Shown here in pieces: positions 7,826-16,787 of a stretch of DNA of 39,163 nt. The notes under the pieces are model-generated. The model was not told the DNA's origin, ran no database searches, and saw only the letters and a program-made list of their open reading frames with translations. The DNA comes from an uncultured Ruminococcus sp. Lineage in GTDB: Bacteria; Bacillota; Clostridia; Oscillospirales; CAG-272. A program made the translations under genes and the position numbers. The first letter of the stretch is position 1, and each line of letters begins with the position of its first letter. The stretch covers positions 1 to 39,163 of the forward strand of contig CACZAZ010000011.1 of assembly GCA_902779285.1 (NCBI GenBank). The letters run 5' to 3'.

Positions 7826-9572
7826 AAAGAAAACGGGGAGCGCGAAGACCGCTCTCCGTTTCCTGTCTGTCTTACCCGCGTCGCTGTTTTTCTTTTTTGC
7901 GGTCTTCGTTTTTCCCGTGACGGAAACCTACGTCGGCAACGTCAACGATTTCACCGTTTCGTTTTCGACGCTGTTCGGGTCGCTCTTCCTCGTCTGGGGC
8001 GGGGCGGCGGTCGCGGTCGGGCTCCTTTGCGGTCTGCTTCCGCGGAAGGGGCGAGTTATCGCGTCCTCGATCCTTTTCGTTTCGGGGCTGATCGGGTATA
8101 TCCAGTCGAATTTCTTAAACGGCTCCATGATCTCCTGGACGGGGGAAAAAGAGAACTATTCCGCGTCTCTTATCGCGGGCAACCTCGCCGTTCTGGGAGC
8201 GATCCTCCTTGTCGGCGCGGGTCTGACCGCGTTTCTGCTCCGGCGCCGTCTCGACGGGAAACTTTGTATCGGCGTCGCCGTGCTTTCCGGGATCCTTCTG
8301 TTCACGCAGACGGCGGGGACGGTGTACGGCGCCGTGACGACCGAAAGGGAGACGGTGCGGCTGCTCACCGACGAGGGGGACCTGACGGTCGCAGAAGACC
8401 ATAACGTCGTCGTGTTCGTCCTCGATACCGCGGCGGGGAAGTACGTCGAGGAAGCCCTCGAACAGGATCCCGCCCTGTTCGACGGCTTCGACGGATTCAC
8501 CTACTATCCCGACTGTCTCCCGGTCTACACCCGCACCTATCCCTCGATCACCTATTATCTGACCGGAGCGCATTGCTATTTCGACCTCGCGGCGTCGACC
8601 TGGATCGACCGGGCGGCGGAGGGCAGCACCTACCTTTCGAAAATGTACGAAAACGGGATCCGCCTCGGCGTCTACACCATCGATCCCGCGATGGTCGGGG
8701 AATCTCTCCACCCCTATCTCGAAAATTCTCCTGCGGGCGACGTCCCGGTGCGGTACGATCCGTTCCTCGTCGCGCGCTACGCCCTGTCGGTCTCGGCAAA
8801 GCGGGTCCTGCCGTACCTTTTGAAACCTTCGGTCGAGGAACGGCTCGGCGCGCTCAATACGCGGGCGGCGAAGGAGGATTCTTCACAGCCGAAGTCCGAG
8901 GACGATTTTCTGATCGCGCTCCGCGAAAACGGGCTGACCGTCGGGGACGGCGCGGGGTGCTTCCGCTTCTTCCACTTTTTCGGTCCGCATCCCGGTACGC
9001 GGCTCCGTCCCGACGGGACCATGTCGGGGTACTACACGAGCGAACCGGAGGCGGTGCGCGGCGATTTCACGATCGTCAAGGCGTATCTTGCCGAACTCAA
9101 ACGCCTCGGGCTGTACGATAAGACCACCGTTATCGTCACCGCCGACCACGGCGACAGCCGGCTCTCGACCGACGATTACGAGAACGAGAACAAAACGCTC
9201 GATATCGTAAGGAGCGCCGATATGCTGATGCTGGTCAAACCGGCGGGGGCGACGTCGGGCTTCACCGAATCGGCGGCGAAGATCAGCGCGTCGGACCTGT
9301 TCGCTACGGTCTACGACGGATTGGGGCTGGATCCCGCCCCCTACGGCACCCCGATCTATCGGATCCCCGCGGGGGAGCGCGACCGCGTTTTCTACTACAC
9401 CGCGCTCTGGCACGACCGCTACGGCGAGATCGCGCGCCTGACCTTCCGCGTCACGGGCGACTCCCGCGAGATCGGAAATTACCATTGGACGGGCGAGTAT
9501 TACGATATCGTCCACTCCTATTTCGGGGTCTCGTCCACCCGCTTCACCCCCTCCCTGATCACGGCGGAATAG
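7806..9572 (+). CDS. LTA-synthase-like sulfatase-fold membrane enzyme
   Basis: 588 residues with about five membrane segments in the first 165 and a large outside domain of the alkaline phosphatase/sulfatase superfamily. NVVVFVLDTAAGKY near residue 200 supplies the first metal-binding Asp, TRTYPSITYYLTG near 242 is the likely region of the nucleophilic Thr, and VIVTADHGDS near 444 gives the Asp-His metal ligands. This architecture matches enzymes that transfer polyol-phosphate groups outside the membrane (LtaS-like); sulfatase activity is less likely. The start is a TTG at 7806 with AGGAG seven bases upstream inside the previous gene; no better in-frame start exists before the first helix. 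Translation is probably coupled to the small protein gene. The substrate is unknown. Confidence 0.87.
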   Translation: MTRRTNEKKTGSAKTALRFLSVLPASLFFFFAVFVFPVTETYVGNVNDFTVSFSTLFGSLFLVWGGAAVAVGLLCGLLPRKGRVIASSILFVSGLIGYIQSNFLNGSMISWTGEKENYSASLIAGNLAVLGAILLVGAGLTAFLLRRRLDGKLCIGVAVLSGILLFTQTAGTVYGAVTTERETVRLLTDEGDLTVAEDHNVVVFVLDTAAGKYVEEALEQDPALFDGFDGFTYYPDCLPVYTRTYPSITYYLTGAHCYFDLAASTWIDRAAEGSTYLSKMYENGIRLGVYTIDPAMVGESLHPYLENSPAGDVPVRYDPFLVARYALSVSAKRVLPYLLKPSVEERLGALNTRAAKEDSSQPKSEDDFLIALRENGLTVGDGAGCFRFFHFFGPHPGTRLRPDGTMSGYYTSEPEAVRGDFTIVKAYLAELKRLGLYDKTTVIVTADHGDSRLSTDDYENENKTLDIVRSADMLMLVKPAGATSGFTESAAKISASDLFATVYDGLGLDPAPYGTPIYRIPAGERDRVFYYTALWHDRYGEIARLTFRVTGDSREIGNYHWTGEYYDIVHSYFGVSSTRFTPSLITAE

Positions 9573-9650
9573 GGAAGACGCAAAAAAACCGAAGGGGTCC
9601 CGTTTCGTTTCGCTCTTACGCGGGGGTCCGGGGTAATTTTGAAAGAATTG

Positions 9651-9679
9651 TTGACAAATCGTTAACAATAGAGTATAAT
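9651..9679 (+). promoter_or_regulatory. Promoter of the 9705-11716 group
   Basis: TTGACA (9651-9656), 17 bp, TATAAT (9674-9679), perfect consensus, with an AT-rich spacer. The start codon is only 26 nt past the -10 box. Confidence 0.9.
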
Positions 9680-9704
9680 ATACCCGATTGTGCGGGAGGT
9701 TGCT

Positions 9705-10349
9705 ATGGCGGATTACGAACGGTACGGCGACTACAACGAGATCGACGAAGACCGCGTCGGGCGGAAACGGCCCGTTCTCCGGCTCTTGAAGATCCTGGTT
9801 ACGGTCGCGTTGTTCCTTTTCAGCGGGTTTCTGGTTTTCCGACTGCTCGTTGCGGAATACTATCCCCGTGAACTCCGCGCGTTCCGTATGACGCCTGCCG
9901 TTACCGAATACGCCGAAACGCACGATCTTGCCCCCGAGAAAATGAAGATCCGCGTCCCCTACGACGACAACGTGCGCGCCAGCTTCATCGCGGACAATCT
10001 CGTGATCGAACGCTCTGCGGGCGCCGTGCAGTTCACCCTGCGGCTCAGCCGGGACACCATGGCGCGGCTCAGTGAGACGACGGGGGAGGACCTCGGAAAA
10101 AAACCGGACGAGAGTTATTTCGTCGTCACTCTGTACGACGATCTCGGCAACCGCTACGAAAAAACCGAACAGATCGGGCGTACCGTCCTTTGGTACCGCG
10201 CCGTCAAATACTGCTTTGACGGGGTCGATTTCGCCGGAGTTTCCTGGATACGCGCAGACGTGTATCTCGTCTCCGACCCCGACGCCGCCGAACCCTACGC
10301 TTCGGTCCCCGTGATCGATCTCTCGGGAGCAAGCGAAGCGAACGACTGA
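9705..10349 (+). CDS. Single-pass membrane protein of unknown function
   Basis: 214 residues beginning MADYERYGDYNEIDEDR, chosen because GGGAGGT lies four bases upstream. A charged cytoplasmic head is followed by one membrane helix near residues 28-48 (LLKILVTVALFLFSGFLVFRLL) and an extracytoplasmic domain of about 165 residues that alternates short hydrophobic strands, suggesting a beta-rich fold. No cysteine pairs, repeats or catalytic motifs are evident. It is first in a group with another unknown membrane protein, 14 nt downstream. I do not recognise the family and assign no function. Confidence 0.8.
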   Translation: MADYERYGDYNEIDEDRVGRKRPVLRLLKILVTVALFLFSGFLVFRLLVAEYYPRELRAFRMTPAVTEYAETHDLAPEKMKIRVPYDDNVRASFIADNLVIERSAGAVQFTLRLSRDTMARLSETTGEDLGKKPDESYFVVTLYDDLGNRYEKTEQIGRTVLWYRAVKYCFDGVDFAGVSWIRADVYLVSDPDAAEPYASVPVIDLSGASEAND

Positions 10350-10363
10350 ATTGAGGATGGATT

Positions 10364-10942
10364 ATGCGAACTTTTTCCTACACCCCGAAACGGCAGAATG
10401 ACCGCCCCGTCTGGTGGCTCTCGTTTTTGACCCTCGGGCTGATCGTTTCGGTTTTGTACTGCGTTTTCGGCTGGTGGCGTCCGCTTGCCGGACAGATCGC
10501 GTTCTTTCTGTTCGCCGTCGCGGACATCTGGCTCTATTCGCGTTTCTTCTTTCTGCACTACACCTACACCGTGACGCTGATGAACGGCGTCCCGACGCTG
10601 ATCGTCAACCAGCGGCGGGGAAACCAGACCACGACGGTCTGCCAGCGCGAACTTTCCGATCTCTCCGAGATAAGAGAGTTCCGGCGCGGCGAAAACGGAC
10701 CGCGGGAACTGCGGGTCGACGTGCGGATGAACTTCCTCGTCAGTATGTCGCCCTCGGTCTGGCAGACGCTCTATTTCATCCTCGACGACGGCGAGTGCGT
10801 CTCGGTCACGCTCGAGGTGGACAAGTCGTTTCTGACCGTGCTCCGCGAGGCGCTGACCTACCTCAACCTTGAGGTCGAAGGCGCGGAAGTGTGCGACGAG
10901 GGGACCCCCGCCGACCCTGCCGCAGAGCCGCAGACCGTCTGA
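10364..10942 (+). CDS. Two-helix membrane protein of unknown function
   Basis: 192 residues. Two close membrane helices (near residues 19-36 and 43-62) are followed by a soluble domain starting HYTYTVTLMNGVPTLIVNQRRG and containing QRELSDLSEIREF and a strand-rich middle, ending in an acidic tail. The helical hairpin plus small beta domain resembles the layout of membrane PH-like (YcxB/bPH) proteins, but this is by shape only. The ATG at 10364 has GAGGATGG upstream. It follows the preceding unknown gene by 14 nt and is likely cotranscribed. Function unknown. Confidence 0.8.
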   Translation: MRTFSYTPKRQNDRPVWWLSFLTLGLIVSVLYCVFGWWRPLAGQIAFFLFAVADIWLYSRFFFLHYTYTVTLMNGVPTLIVNQRRGNQTTTVCQRELSDLSEIREFRRGENGPRELRVDVRMNFLVSMSPSVWQTLYFILDDGECVSVTLEVDKSFLTVLREALTYLNLEVEGAEVCDEGTPADPAAEPQTV

Positions 10943-10955
10943 ATCACGCTTTTTT

Positions 10956-10985
10956 CCGCCGCCTTTCCGAGAGGGAGGGCGGCGG
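10956..10985 (+). other. Intergenic hairpin before the YgjP-like gene
   Basis: A 13-bp stem with GAGA loop (CCGCCGCC pairing with GGCGGCGG plus an inner TTTCC/GGGAG part). It is preceded, not followed, by a T run on the plus strand, so it is a poor plus-strand terminator; it may be an mRNA-processing or attenuating hairpin within the operon. Confidence 0.5.
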
Positions 10986-11001
10986 TCTTATAGGAAAGGA
11001 T

Positions 11002-11716
11002 GTGACCGGGATGAAAAACGTGGGCGCGGGCGAAAAAGTCACGCTCGCCGGTTTCCCCGTCCTGCTCGTAAGAAAAAAGGTGCGCCGCGTCACCATCGCC
11101 GTTCTTCCCCCCTACGGGGAGGTGCGCGTGACCGCTCCCGTCGGGGTGAACGTCTCCGAGATCGAGCGGATCGTTTCGGGGAAACGGGCGTGGCTAGAGG
11201 GCAAGATCGCGACCTTCTTGGGGACGGCGGCTGCGTATCATCCCCCGGGTCGGCACGCCGGGGGTCACCCTCACTTTGGAGGGGATGATCCTCTCGGCGC
11301 GAAGCGACGACCCGAAAAAGCGCGAAGCCGCGCTCGAGTCCTTTTACCGCAAAGAGGTGCAAAACGAGACGGAAAAACTGCTTCCCGTCCTGACCGCCAT
11401 GACCGGTCTTTCTCCCGCGTCGATCACCGTCCGGAAGATGTCGCGCCGCTGGGGGACCTGCTACCACCGGGAGGGGACCGTCCATCTCTCGCTCTCGCTC
11501 GCGGAATATCCCCCCGCCTGTCTCTCCTACGTTCTGCTCCACGAACTGCTCCACCTGCGCTATCCCGACCACGGGCGCGGGTTTCACGCGGCGCTCGACC
11601 GATTTATGCCGGGGAACCGCGCCGTCGCTTCGGAACTGAACCGGTTGCGCCGTCTCTCCTACGGCGCCTGGGCGGATCCCCAAACGCCCGATCCCCCCGA
11701 AAACGATCTCCCTTAA
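11002..11716 (+). pseudogene. YgjP-like (DUF45/M48-type) metallopeptidase, frameshifted in a G run
   Basis: The two frames together make a full-length protein of about 237 residues. The first part has RRVTIAVLPPYGEVRVTAPVG and an Ile-Glu-rich helix ending WLEGKIATFLG; the second has MSRRWGTCY and the zinc motif HELLHLRYPDHG, where the His-Glu-x-x-His and later His bind metal. Near 11220-11223 four Gs follow TTCTT; with three Gs the frame would read on as FLGRRLRIIPRVG, which fits the family's usual Tyr-Leu-Gly-Arg segment. So a one-base insertion in a homopolymer explains the break. The start is GTG 11002 or ATG 11011; AGGA at 10992 fits the GTG slightly better. The family is related to zinc peptidases; its biological role is poorly defined. 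Confidence 0.85.
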
Positions 11717-11723
11717 ACCCATA

Positions 11724-11757
11724 AAAAACACCCGCGCCGTTTGGCGCGGGTGTTTTT
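11724..11757. terminator. Bidirectional terminator between convergent genes
   Basis: A perfect 15-bp inverted repeat with a GTTT loop; the core CACCCGCGCC is flanked by A5 on the left and T5 on the right, so it has a T tract on both strands. It separates the plus-strand metallopeptidase from the minus-strand membrane protein gene. Confidence 0.92.
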
Positions 11758-11763
11758 GTTTGT

Positions 11764-13212
11764 TCAGAGTCCGATAAATTTTTCTCTTGCCTCGTCGCGA
11801 AGGCGTCCTGTCATGTGCAGGATAATGATCAGCCGCACGACCGAGAGGACGAGCGGGACCATCCAGAACCATTCGACCCGGGAGATCAGGACCGGGGTGG
11901 TCAGTCCGCTTTCGCCGTCGCGCAGGACCTCGACCGACCGGGTGATCCGTTCCAGAATGATCTCGACGAAGGTCGCCATGGCGCCGAGCATTGAGATCGC
12001 GAGGAAAAAGGCGTTCTCGGCTTTGAAACTCCGCTCGAGTTCCTTGGTCTGCCGGGGAAGTCCGTTCCCCCGCGTCGGGATCGAGAGCGGGATCAGCCGT
12101 GCGAGGATGAGGAACAGGAGGATCGAGACCGCGATCGCAAGCGTCGCCTCGACCCCGCCCGAGACCGTGACCCACCGGTAGAGTTTCACGGCGCCGGGGA
12201 CCCCGTCCGCGACGTCGTCGATCTTGTAGCGATCGTAGAAGATCGACGTCAGTACCGTCGTGACGCCCGAGACTGCCGCGTAGACGCCGGCGCAGATCAC
12301 GCAGGGTCCGACGGACACGCCGTTGAAGCGGCGGCGGAGGAACAGAAGCGAAACGATCAGAAGGACGGCGGAGAACAGGTCGGGCAGGACGTTCGCACGG
12401 TCGAAGACGACGTCGATCCCGAGCGCGACCGTGACCGCGATCAGAAGGAAGAAGATCTTCAGCCCCTCGAAGGTGTGCAGACCGTTGATCCGTTCCCGGT
12501 CGGTCTCGTACCGCTCGGAGATCAGCCGGTCGGCGTTGCCCGTTTTCGACAGCCGCGTGAAATAGCGGCAGAAGACAGTGAACAGCCAGATCCCGAACGC
12601 AAAGACGGCGAGCGCCGAGAAGACGGCGAGTTTCGGGTAGAGCGAGAGCCAGAACGAGACGGTCGGGGAAGAGAGGTCGCCGGGATTGACCGGGACCAGG
12701 GCGAACTCCGGCAGACACGAGCCGGCTTCCCGCACGAGGAAGAAGATCACCGTCAGCCGCTGGAGCGTCTCGGGCTTGATCCGTCCGACCGGCGCGATCG
12801 CCTCCGGACAGTCGAAGCGTTCGCCGAAGTAGAAGAACGCCTCCCAGAAATACCCCACCGCGGGGAGCAGGCAGATCAGGTCGACGATCGCGTACCCGAT
12901 CGAAAAGACCGCGACGATCGAACGCTGGGACGAGTCGCCCGCGTAGATCGACATCATCGCGAAGAGAGCCGGATAGCGCGAGAGCGAGACCCAGAAATAG
13001 GTCTTCAGTTTGTCCCGGAGGTCTCCGAAATAGGGAAGCACCTCCGCCGCGTCGAACAGCGCCGAGAGGATCAGGGCGCAGCCGATGAAGTCGGGGAGCA
13101 GATCGAAGAGGTTGATCGACGGGGAGAGCAAAAGAAACAGTCCGACCAGCATCCGCTTGACGGGCAGTTCGTTCTGCCGCCGGTAGAAGGTGCGTACCGA
13201 AACGTCACTCAT
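11764..13212 (-). CDS. Polytopic membrane protein of unknown function (LPDFIG motif)
   Basis: 482 residues with roughly ten membrane segments. The N-terminal part contains INLFDLLPDFIGCALILSAL, a motif pattern I associate with uncharacterised Clostridial membrane proteins. No transporter signature or catalytic motif is seen. The ATG at 13212 follows AGGAGG by nine bases and overlaps the end of the preceding gene by 8 nt, so the two are translationally linked. It is the third gene of a secA-led group. Function unknown; a partner role with the neighbouring smaller membrane protein is inference from the overlap. Confidence 0.82.
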   Translation of the reverse strand: MSDVSVRTFYRRQNELPVKRMLVGLFLLLSPSINLFDLLPDFIGCALILSALFDAAEVLPYFGDLRDKLKTYFWVSLSRYPALFAMMSIYAGDSSQRSIVAVFSIGYAIVDLICLLPAVGYFWEAFFYFGERFDCPEAIAPVGRIKPETLQRLTVIFFLVREAGSCLPEFALVPVNPGDLSSPTVSFWLSLYPKLAVFSALAVFAFGIWLFTVFCRYFTRLSKTGNADRLISERYETDRERINGLHTFEGLKIFFLLIAVTVALGIDVVFDRANVLPDLFSAVLLIVSLLFLRRRFNGVSVGPCVICAGVYAAVSGVTTVLTSIFYDRYKIDDVADGVPGAVKLYRWVTVSGGVEATLAIAVSILLFLILARLIPLSIPTRGNGLPRQTKELERSFKAENAFFLAISMLGAMATFVEIILERITRSVEVLRDGESGLTTPVLISRVEWFWMVPLVLSVVRLIIILHMTGRLRDEAREKFIGL

Positions 13213-13822
13213 CGTCCCGTTCCTCCTCTGTCTTTTTTTCTTTCATACGGCTGAAAAGCCCCTTTTTCTCCGGGGGATCCTTCTCGTCCGGCATCCCGAT
13301 ATCGGTGTAGCAGGAGAACAGGACGGCGATACCGATCAGCGCCGCGACGAATCCGACGACCGCCATCGGGAGCAAAAGCCGCGCGAGGACGGGATCGAGT
13401 TTCTCCCCGAGATCGAGGTTGAGAAAGGCGTAGAGCAGCCAGTAGATGCAGGTGACCGTCCGGAAGAAGAATACCCGTCCCTTGAGAGAGGGCAGTCCCA
13501 CCTCCTGCGTCAGCGACACCATCCCGGACCCGAGATAGAAGTGAAAGAGCATCACGAGAAGGTACAGCCCCGCCGTTACCGCGGCGGAGAGGGTCTCGGG
13601 GATCTTCGCGCCGAGGACGATCGCGACGGTGATCCCCGCGGCGAAAAGTCCAAAGATCCCCACGGCGAAGTTCGACCGCCACGCGCCGCGGAACCCGCTG
13701 TTCCAGATCTTCAGTTTGCGAAGACCGAACGCCATCACGACGGCGGAAACCGGGATGGTATAGACCGGCAGGATCGAATTCAGATAGAAGACGTATCCGA
13801 TAAGAAGGACGCCGAATCCCAT
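13205..13822 (-). CDS. Small polytopic membrane protein downstream of secA
   Basis: 205 residues with about five membrane segments, starting MGFGVLLIGYVFYLNSILPVY, and a charged C-terminal tail (PPEKKGLFSRMKEKKTEEERDDE) probably in the cytoplasm. The start at 13822 lies only 4 nt past the secA stop, and its weak ribosome site (AAGGGAT) is inside the end of secA. The end overlaps the next gene by 8 nt. The tight packing argues for one transcript secA-this gene-next gene. No family recognised. Confidence 0.82.
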   Translation of the reverse strand: MGFGVLLIGYVFYLNSILPVYTIPVSAVVMAFGLRKLKIWNSGFRGAWRSNFAVGIFGLFAAGITVAIVLGAKIPETLSAAVTAGLYLLVMLFHFYLGSGMVSLTQEVGLPSLKGRVFFFRTVTCIYWLLYAFLNLDLGEKLDPVLARLLLPMAVVGFVAALIGIAVLFSCYTDIGMPDEKDPPEKKGLFSRMKEKKTEEERDDE

Positions 13823-13826
13823 ACGC

Positions 13827-16586
13827 TTATCCCTTGGAGTCGTCGCCGCGCAGTCCGCAGCAGTTCTTGTATTTCCGCCCGCTTCCGCAGGGGCATTTGT
13901 CGTTGGGACCGACCTTCTTTTCGGTGCGGCGCACGGTCTCGCCGGCGCGTCTGACGGTCGGCTTTCCGCTCTGTCCCGCAAATCCCGAAACGGTCGGGTT
14001 TGCGACCTGTACGCGCTTGGTCGCGGCTTCGGTCGGGACGGCGGAGAGCAGCATCCGGACGGTGCCGGTGCGGATATCCTCCACCATGTCGTCGAACAGG
14101 TCCGCGCCCGCGATCCGGTATTCGCTGATCGGGCTTCTCTGCGCGTAGGTGTTGAGCCCGACCGTATCTTTGAGATCGTCCATCGCGTCGATATGCTCCA
14201 TCCAGCGCTGGTCGACGTTGCGGAGCAGGATGACCCGCTCGACCTCACGCAGCATCTCGGTCCCGAACAGCCCCTCTTTGGAGGCGTAGATCTTCAGCGC
14301 CAGATCGGTGAGTTTCCCGGTCAGCTCGTCGCGCGAAGGGATCTTGTCTATAGGGAATCGGAGCGCGTTCGGCGGGAGCAGGAATCCGAGGTATTCGGAA
14401 TTGAGTCCGGCGAGGTCCCACGCCGCGGGATCGTCGCCCGGGGTGTACTTCGCCACGTTCGACGCGATCGACCCGACGATCATATTTTCCATCGTTTCGT
14501 GCAGATCCTTGCCGTCCAGCACCTCGCGCCGCTGCTCGTAGATGAGCTTGCGCTGCTGATTCATCACGTCGTCGTATTCGAGGACGTTTTTCCGGCGGGC
14601 GAAGTTCTGCGCCTCGATGCGCTTCTGCGCGTTCTCGATCGACCCCGAAAGGAGCCCGGAGTTGATGGGCGTGTATTCGTCCAGCCCCAGCCGCGCGACC
14701 AGTCCCGCGACCCGGTCGGTCCCGAACAGGCGCATCAGATCGTCCTCCAGCGAGAGGAAGAAGCGCGATTCGCCGGGGTCTCCCTGACGGCCGCTCCGTC
14801 CGCGGAGCTGATTGTCGATCCGGCGGCTCTCGTGCCGCTCGGTGCCGAGGACGAAAAGACCGCCTGCCGCCTTGACCCGCTCTGCTTCGGGGCGGATCTG
14901 TTCTTTGTACTTGTTTTCGAGTTCGCGGAACACGCGCCGCCCTTCGAGCCGTTCGGGATCGTCGGTCACGCTGTAACTGACGGCGTCCGCGATCGCCTCC
15001 TCGTCGTACCCGAGACGGCGCATCTCGCTCTTCGCCATAAACTCGGCGTTGCCCCCGAGCTGGATATCGGTACCGCGCCCCGCCATATTGGTCGAGATGG
15101 TGACGGCGCCCTCTTTGCCCGCCTGCGCGATGATCTCGGCTTCGCGGGCGTGATGCCGCGCGTTCAGAACGACGTGTTTGATCCCGTTCTTTTTCAGGAT
15201 CTCCGAGAGTTCTTCGGATTTCTCGATCGAGACCGTACCGATCAGGATCGGCTGCCCCTTCTCGTGGCACGCCTTGATCTGCTCGACGATCGCGTGATAC
15301 TTGCCTCTGATCGTCCGGTACACCGAATCGTGATGATCCCGGCGGATCATGGGCATATTGGTCGGGACCTCCACCACGTCGAGGGAATAGATCTCGCGGA
15401 ACTCCTCCTGTTCGGTCAAAGCCGTACCGGTCATGCCCGAGAGTTTCTTATACATCCGGAAATAGTTCTGGAAAGTGATGGTCGCGAGCGTGCGGCTCTC
15501 CTTCTGGATGCTGACGTTCTCTTTCGCCTCGATCGCCTGGTGCAGACCGTTGTTGTAGCGGCGCCCCGGCATCAGCCGTCCCGTGAAGGTATCGACGATG
15601 ATGACCTCGCCGTCGTGGAGCATATAGTCGACGTCGCGCTTCATGATCCCGTGCGCGCGGATCGCCTGGTTGATGTGATGGAGCAGGGTGGAGTTCTCGG
15701 GATCCGAGAGATTCTCGATCTTGAAGAACCGCTCGGCTTTCGCGATGCCCGCGCGGGTCAGGACGGCGCTCTTGGCTTTCTCGTCGACGATGTAGTCCTC
15801 CGCCACGTCGTCGTAGTCCACCTTGTCGTCGGTCTCCTTGATCGTGAAGCGGGAAAGGGAACGGGCGAATTTGTCCGCTTTCTGGTAGAGGTCGGTCGAC
15901 TGCTCGCCCTCGCCCGAAATGATGAGCGGCGTTCTCGCCTCGTCGATCAGGATCGAGTCCACCTCGTCGACGATGGCGAAGGCGTGACCCCTCTGCACCA
16001 TCCGCTCCTTGTAGATCACCATATTGTCGCGCAGATAGTCGAAACCGAACTCGTTGTTGGTCCCGTAGGTGATGTCGGCGTTGTAGGCGGCGCGTTTGTC
16101 CTCCGGCGACTGATCGTGTATCACGAGCCCGGTCGACAGACCGAGAAAGGCGTAGACCCGCCCCATCTCCTCGTACCCGACCCGGGCGAGGTATTCGTTC
16201 ACCGTCACGATATGCACGCCGTTGCCCGCCAGAGCGTTCAGATAGGCGGGGAGCGTCTCGACCAGGGTTTTCCCTTCACCCGTCTTCATCTCCGCGATCC
16301 GCCCCTGATGGAGCAGGATACCGCCCTCGAGCTGAACGTGGAAGGGGCGCTTGCCCAGCACCCGGTCGTCCGCCTCGCGCACCAACGCGAACGCGTCGGG
16401 CAGGATATCGTCGAGCGTTTCGCCCGCCGCGAGCCGCGCCTTCAGAGCAGGGGTGACCGCCTGCAGTTCCGCGTCGGTCATCGCCTTGTACTTGTCGGCA
16501 AGGTCCTCGATCAGGTTGACGGTCGGCGCGTTCCGCTTCAACTGTCTTTCGCTGTACGTGCCGAATATTTTCGTGAATAAGCCCAT
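13827..16586 (-). CDS. secA: Protein translocase ATPase SecA
   Basis: The ATP-driven motor that pushes unfolded preproteins through SecYEG. About 919 residues. MGLFTKIFGTYSERQLKR is the start, preceded by AAGGAG; further upstream in-frame methionines lack a ribosome site. The Walker A box EMKTGEGKT lies near residue 100, the DEVDS box in VDEVDSILIDEARTPL, the preprotein-binding and helicase C parts follow, with NMAGRGTDIQLGG and GRSGRQGD. The C-terminus carries the SEC-C zinc motif PNDKCPCGSGRKYKNCCG, used for SecB or lipid/ribosome contacts. Length and motif order are normal. It heads a group with two unknown membrane proteins. Confidence 0.98.
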   Translation of the reverse strand: MGLFTKIFGTYSERQLKRNAPTVNLIEDLADKYKAMTDAELQAVTPALKARLAAGETLDDILPDAFALVREADDRVLGKRPFHVQLEGGILLHQGRIAEMKTGEGKTLVETLPAYLNALAGNGVHIVTVNEYLARVGYEEMGRVYAFLGLSTGLVIHDQSPEDKRAAYNADITYGTNNEFGFDYLRDNMVIYKERMVQRGHAFAIVDEVDSILIDEARTPLIISGEGEQSTDLYQKADKFARSLSRFTIKETDDKVDYDDVAEDYIVDEKAKSAVLTRAGIAKAERFFKIENLSDPENSTLLHHINQAIRAHGIMKRDVDYMLHDGEVIIVDTFTGRLMPGRRYNNGLHQAIEAKENVSIQKESRTLATITFQNYFRMYKKLSGMTGTALTEQEEFREIYSLDVVEVPTNMPMIRRDHHDSVYRTIRGKYHAIVEQIKACHEKGQPILIGTVSIEKSEELSEILKKNGIKHVVLNARHHAREAEIIAQAGKEGAVTISTNMAGRGTDIQLGGNAEFMAKSEMRRLGYDEEAIADAVSYSVTDDPERLEGRRVFRELENKYKEQIRPEAERVKAAGGLFVLGTERHESRRIDNQLRGRSGRQGDPGESRFFLSLEDDLMRLFGTDRVAGLVARLGLDEYTPINSGLLSGSIENAQKRIEAQNFARRKNVLEYDDVMNQQRKLIYEQRREVLDGKDLHETMENMIVGSIASNVAKYTPGDDPAAWDLAGLNSEYLGFLLPPNALRFPIDKIPSRDELTGKLTDLALKIYASKEGLFGTEMLREVERVILLRNVDQRWMEHIDAMDDLKDTVGLNTYAQRSPISEYRIAGADLFDDMVEDIRTGTVRMLLSAVPTEAATKRVQVANPTVSGFAGQSGKPTVRRAGETVRRTEKKVGPNDKCPCGSGRKYKNCCGLRGDDSKG

Positions 16587-16616
16587 TTCGGTCTCCTTCG
16601 CATAATTTCTCATCTT

Positions 16617-16622
16617 ATTGTA
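16617..16622 (-). promoter_or_regulatory. Possible extended -10 promoter of secA
   Basis: Minus strand TGGTACAAT offers a TG-n extended -10 box 31 nt before the start codon. The hexamer 17 bp upstream is TGGTTT, a poor -35, unlike the strong promoters elsewhere in the window. Confidence 0.4.
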
Positions 16623-16737
16623 CCACATCCGGAACGGAAAAACCATACTATTTTGTAAACATTTCTCGTCTCACCCCCGCGGTCGTCCCATCGGAGGGAG
16701 GATCTTGCAAAGCGACGGACGGGACGTTCCTTTTCAC

Positions 16738-16773
16738 AAAAAAAAGACCTTGCGGAGCGTGCTCCGCAAGGTC
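16738..16773 (-). terminator. Terminator of the cytidylate-kinase-like gene
   Basis: Minus strand: a 13-bp perfect stem (GACCTTGCGGAGC and its complement) with a two-base centre, followed by eight Ts. A classical rho-independent terminator. Confidence 0.95.
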
Positions 16774-16787
16774 GGAAGAAGATCCGG

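Noticed and set aside
14193..16580. A 795-codon plus-strand open frame opposite secA
   Set aside because: secA on the minus strand is unambiguous; the opposite frame is low-complexity Arg/Val/Leu-rich shadow sequence.
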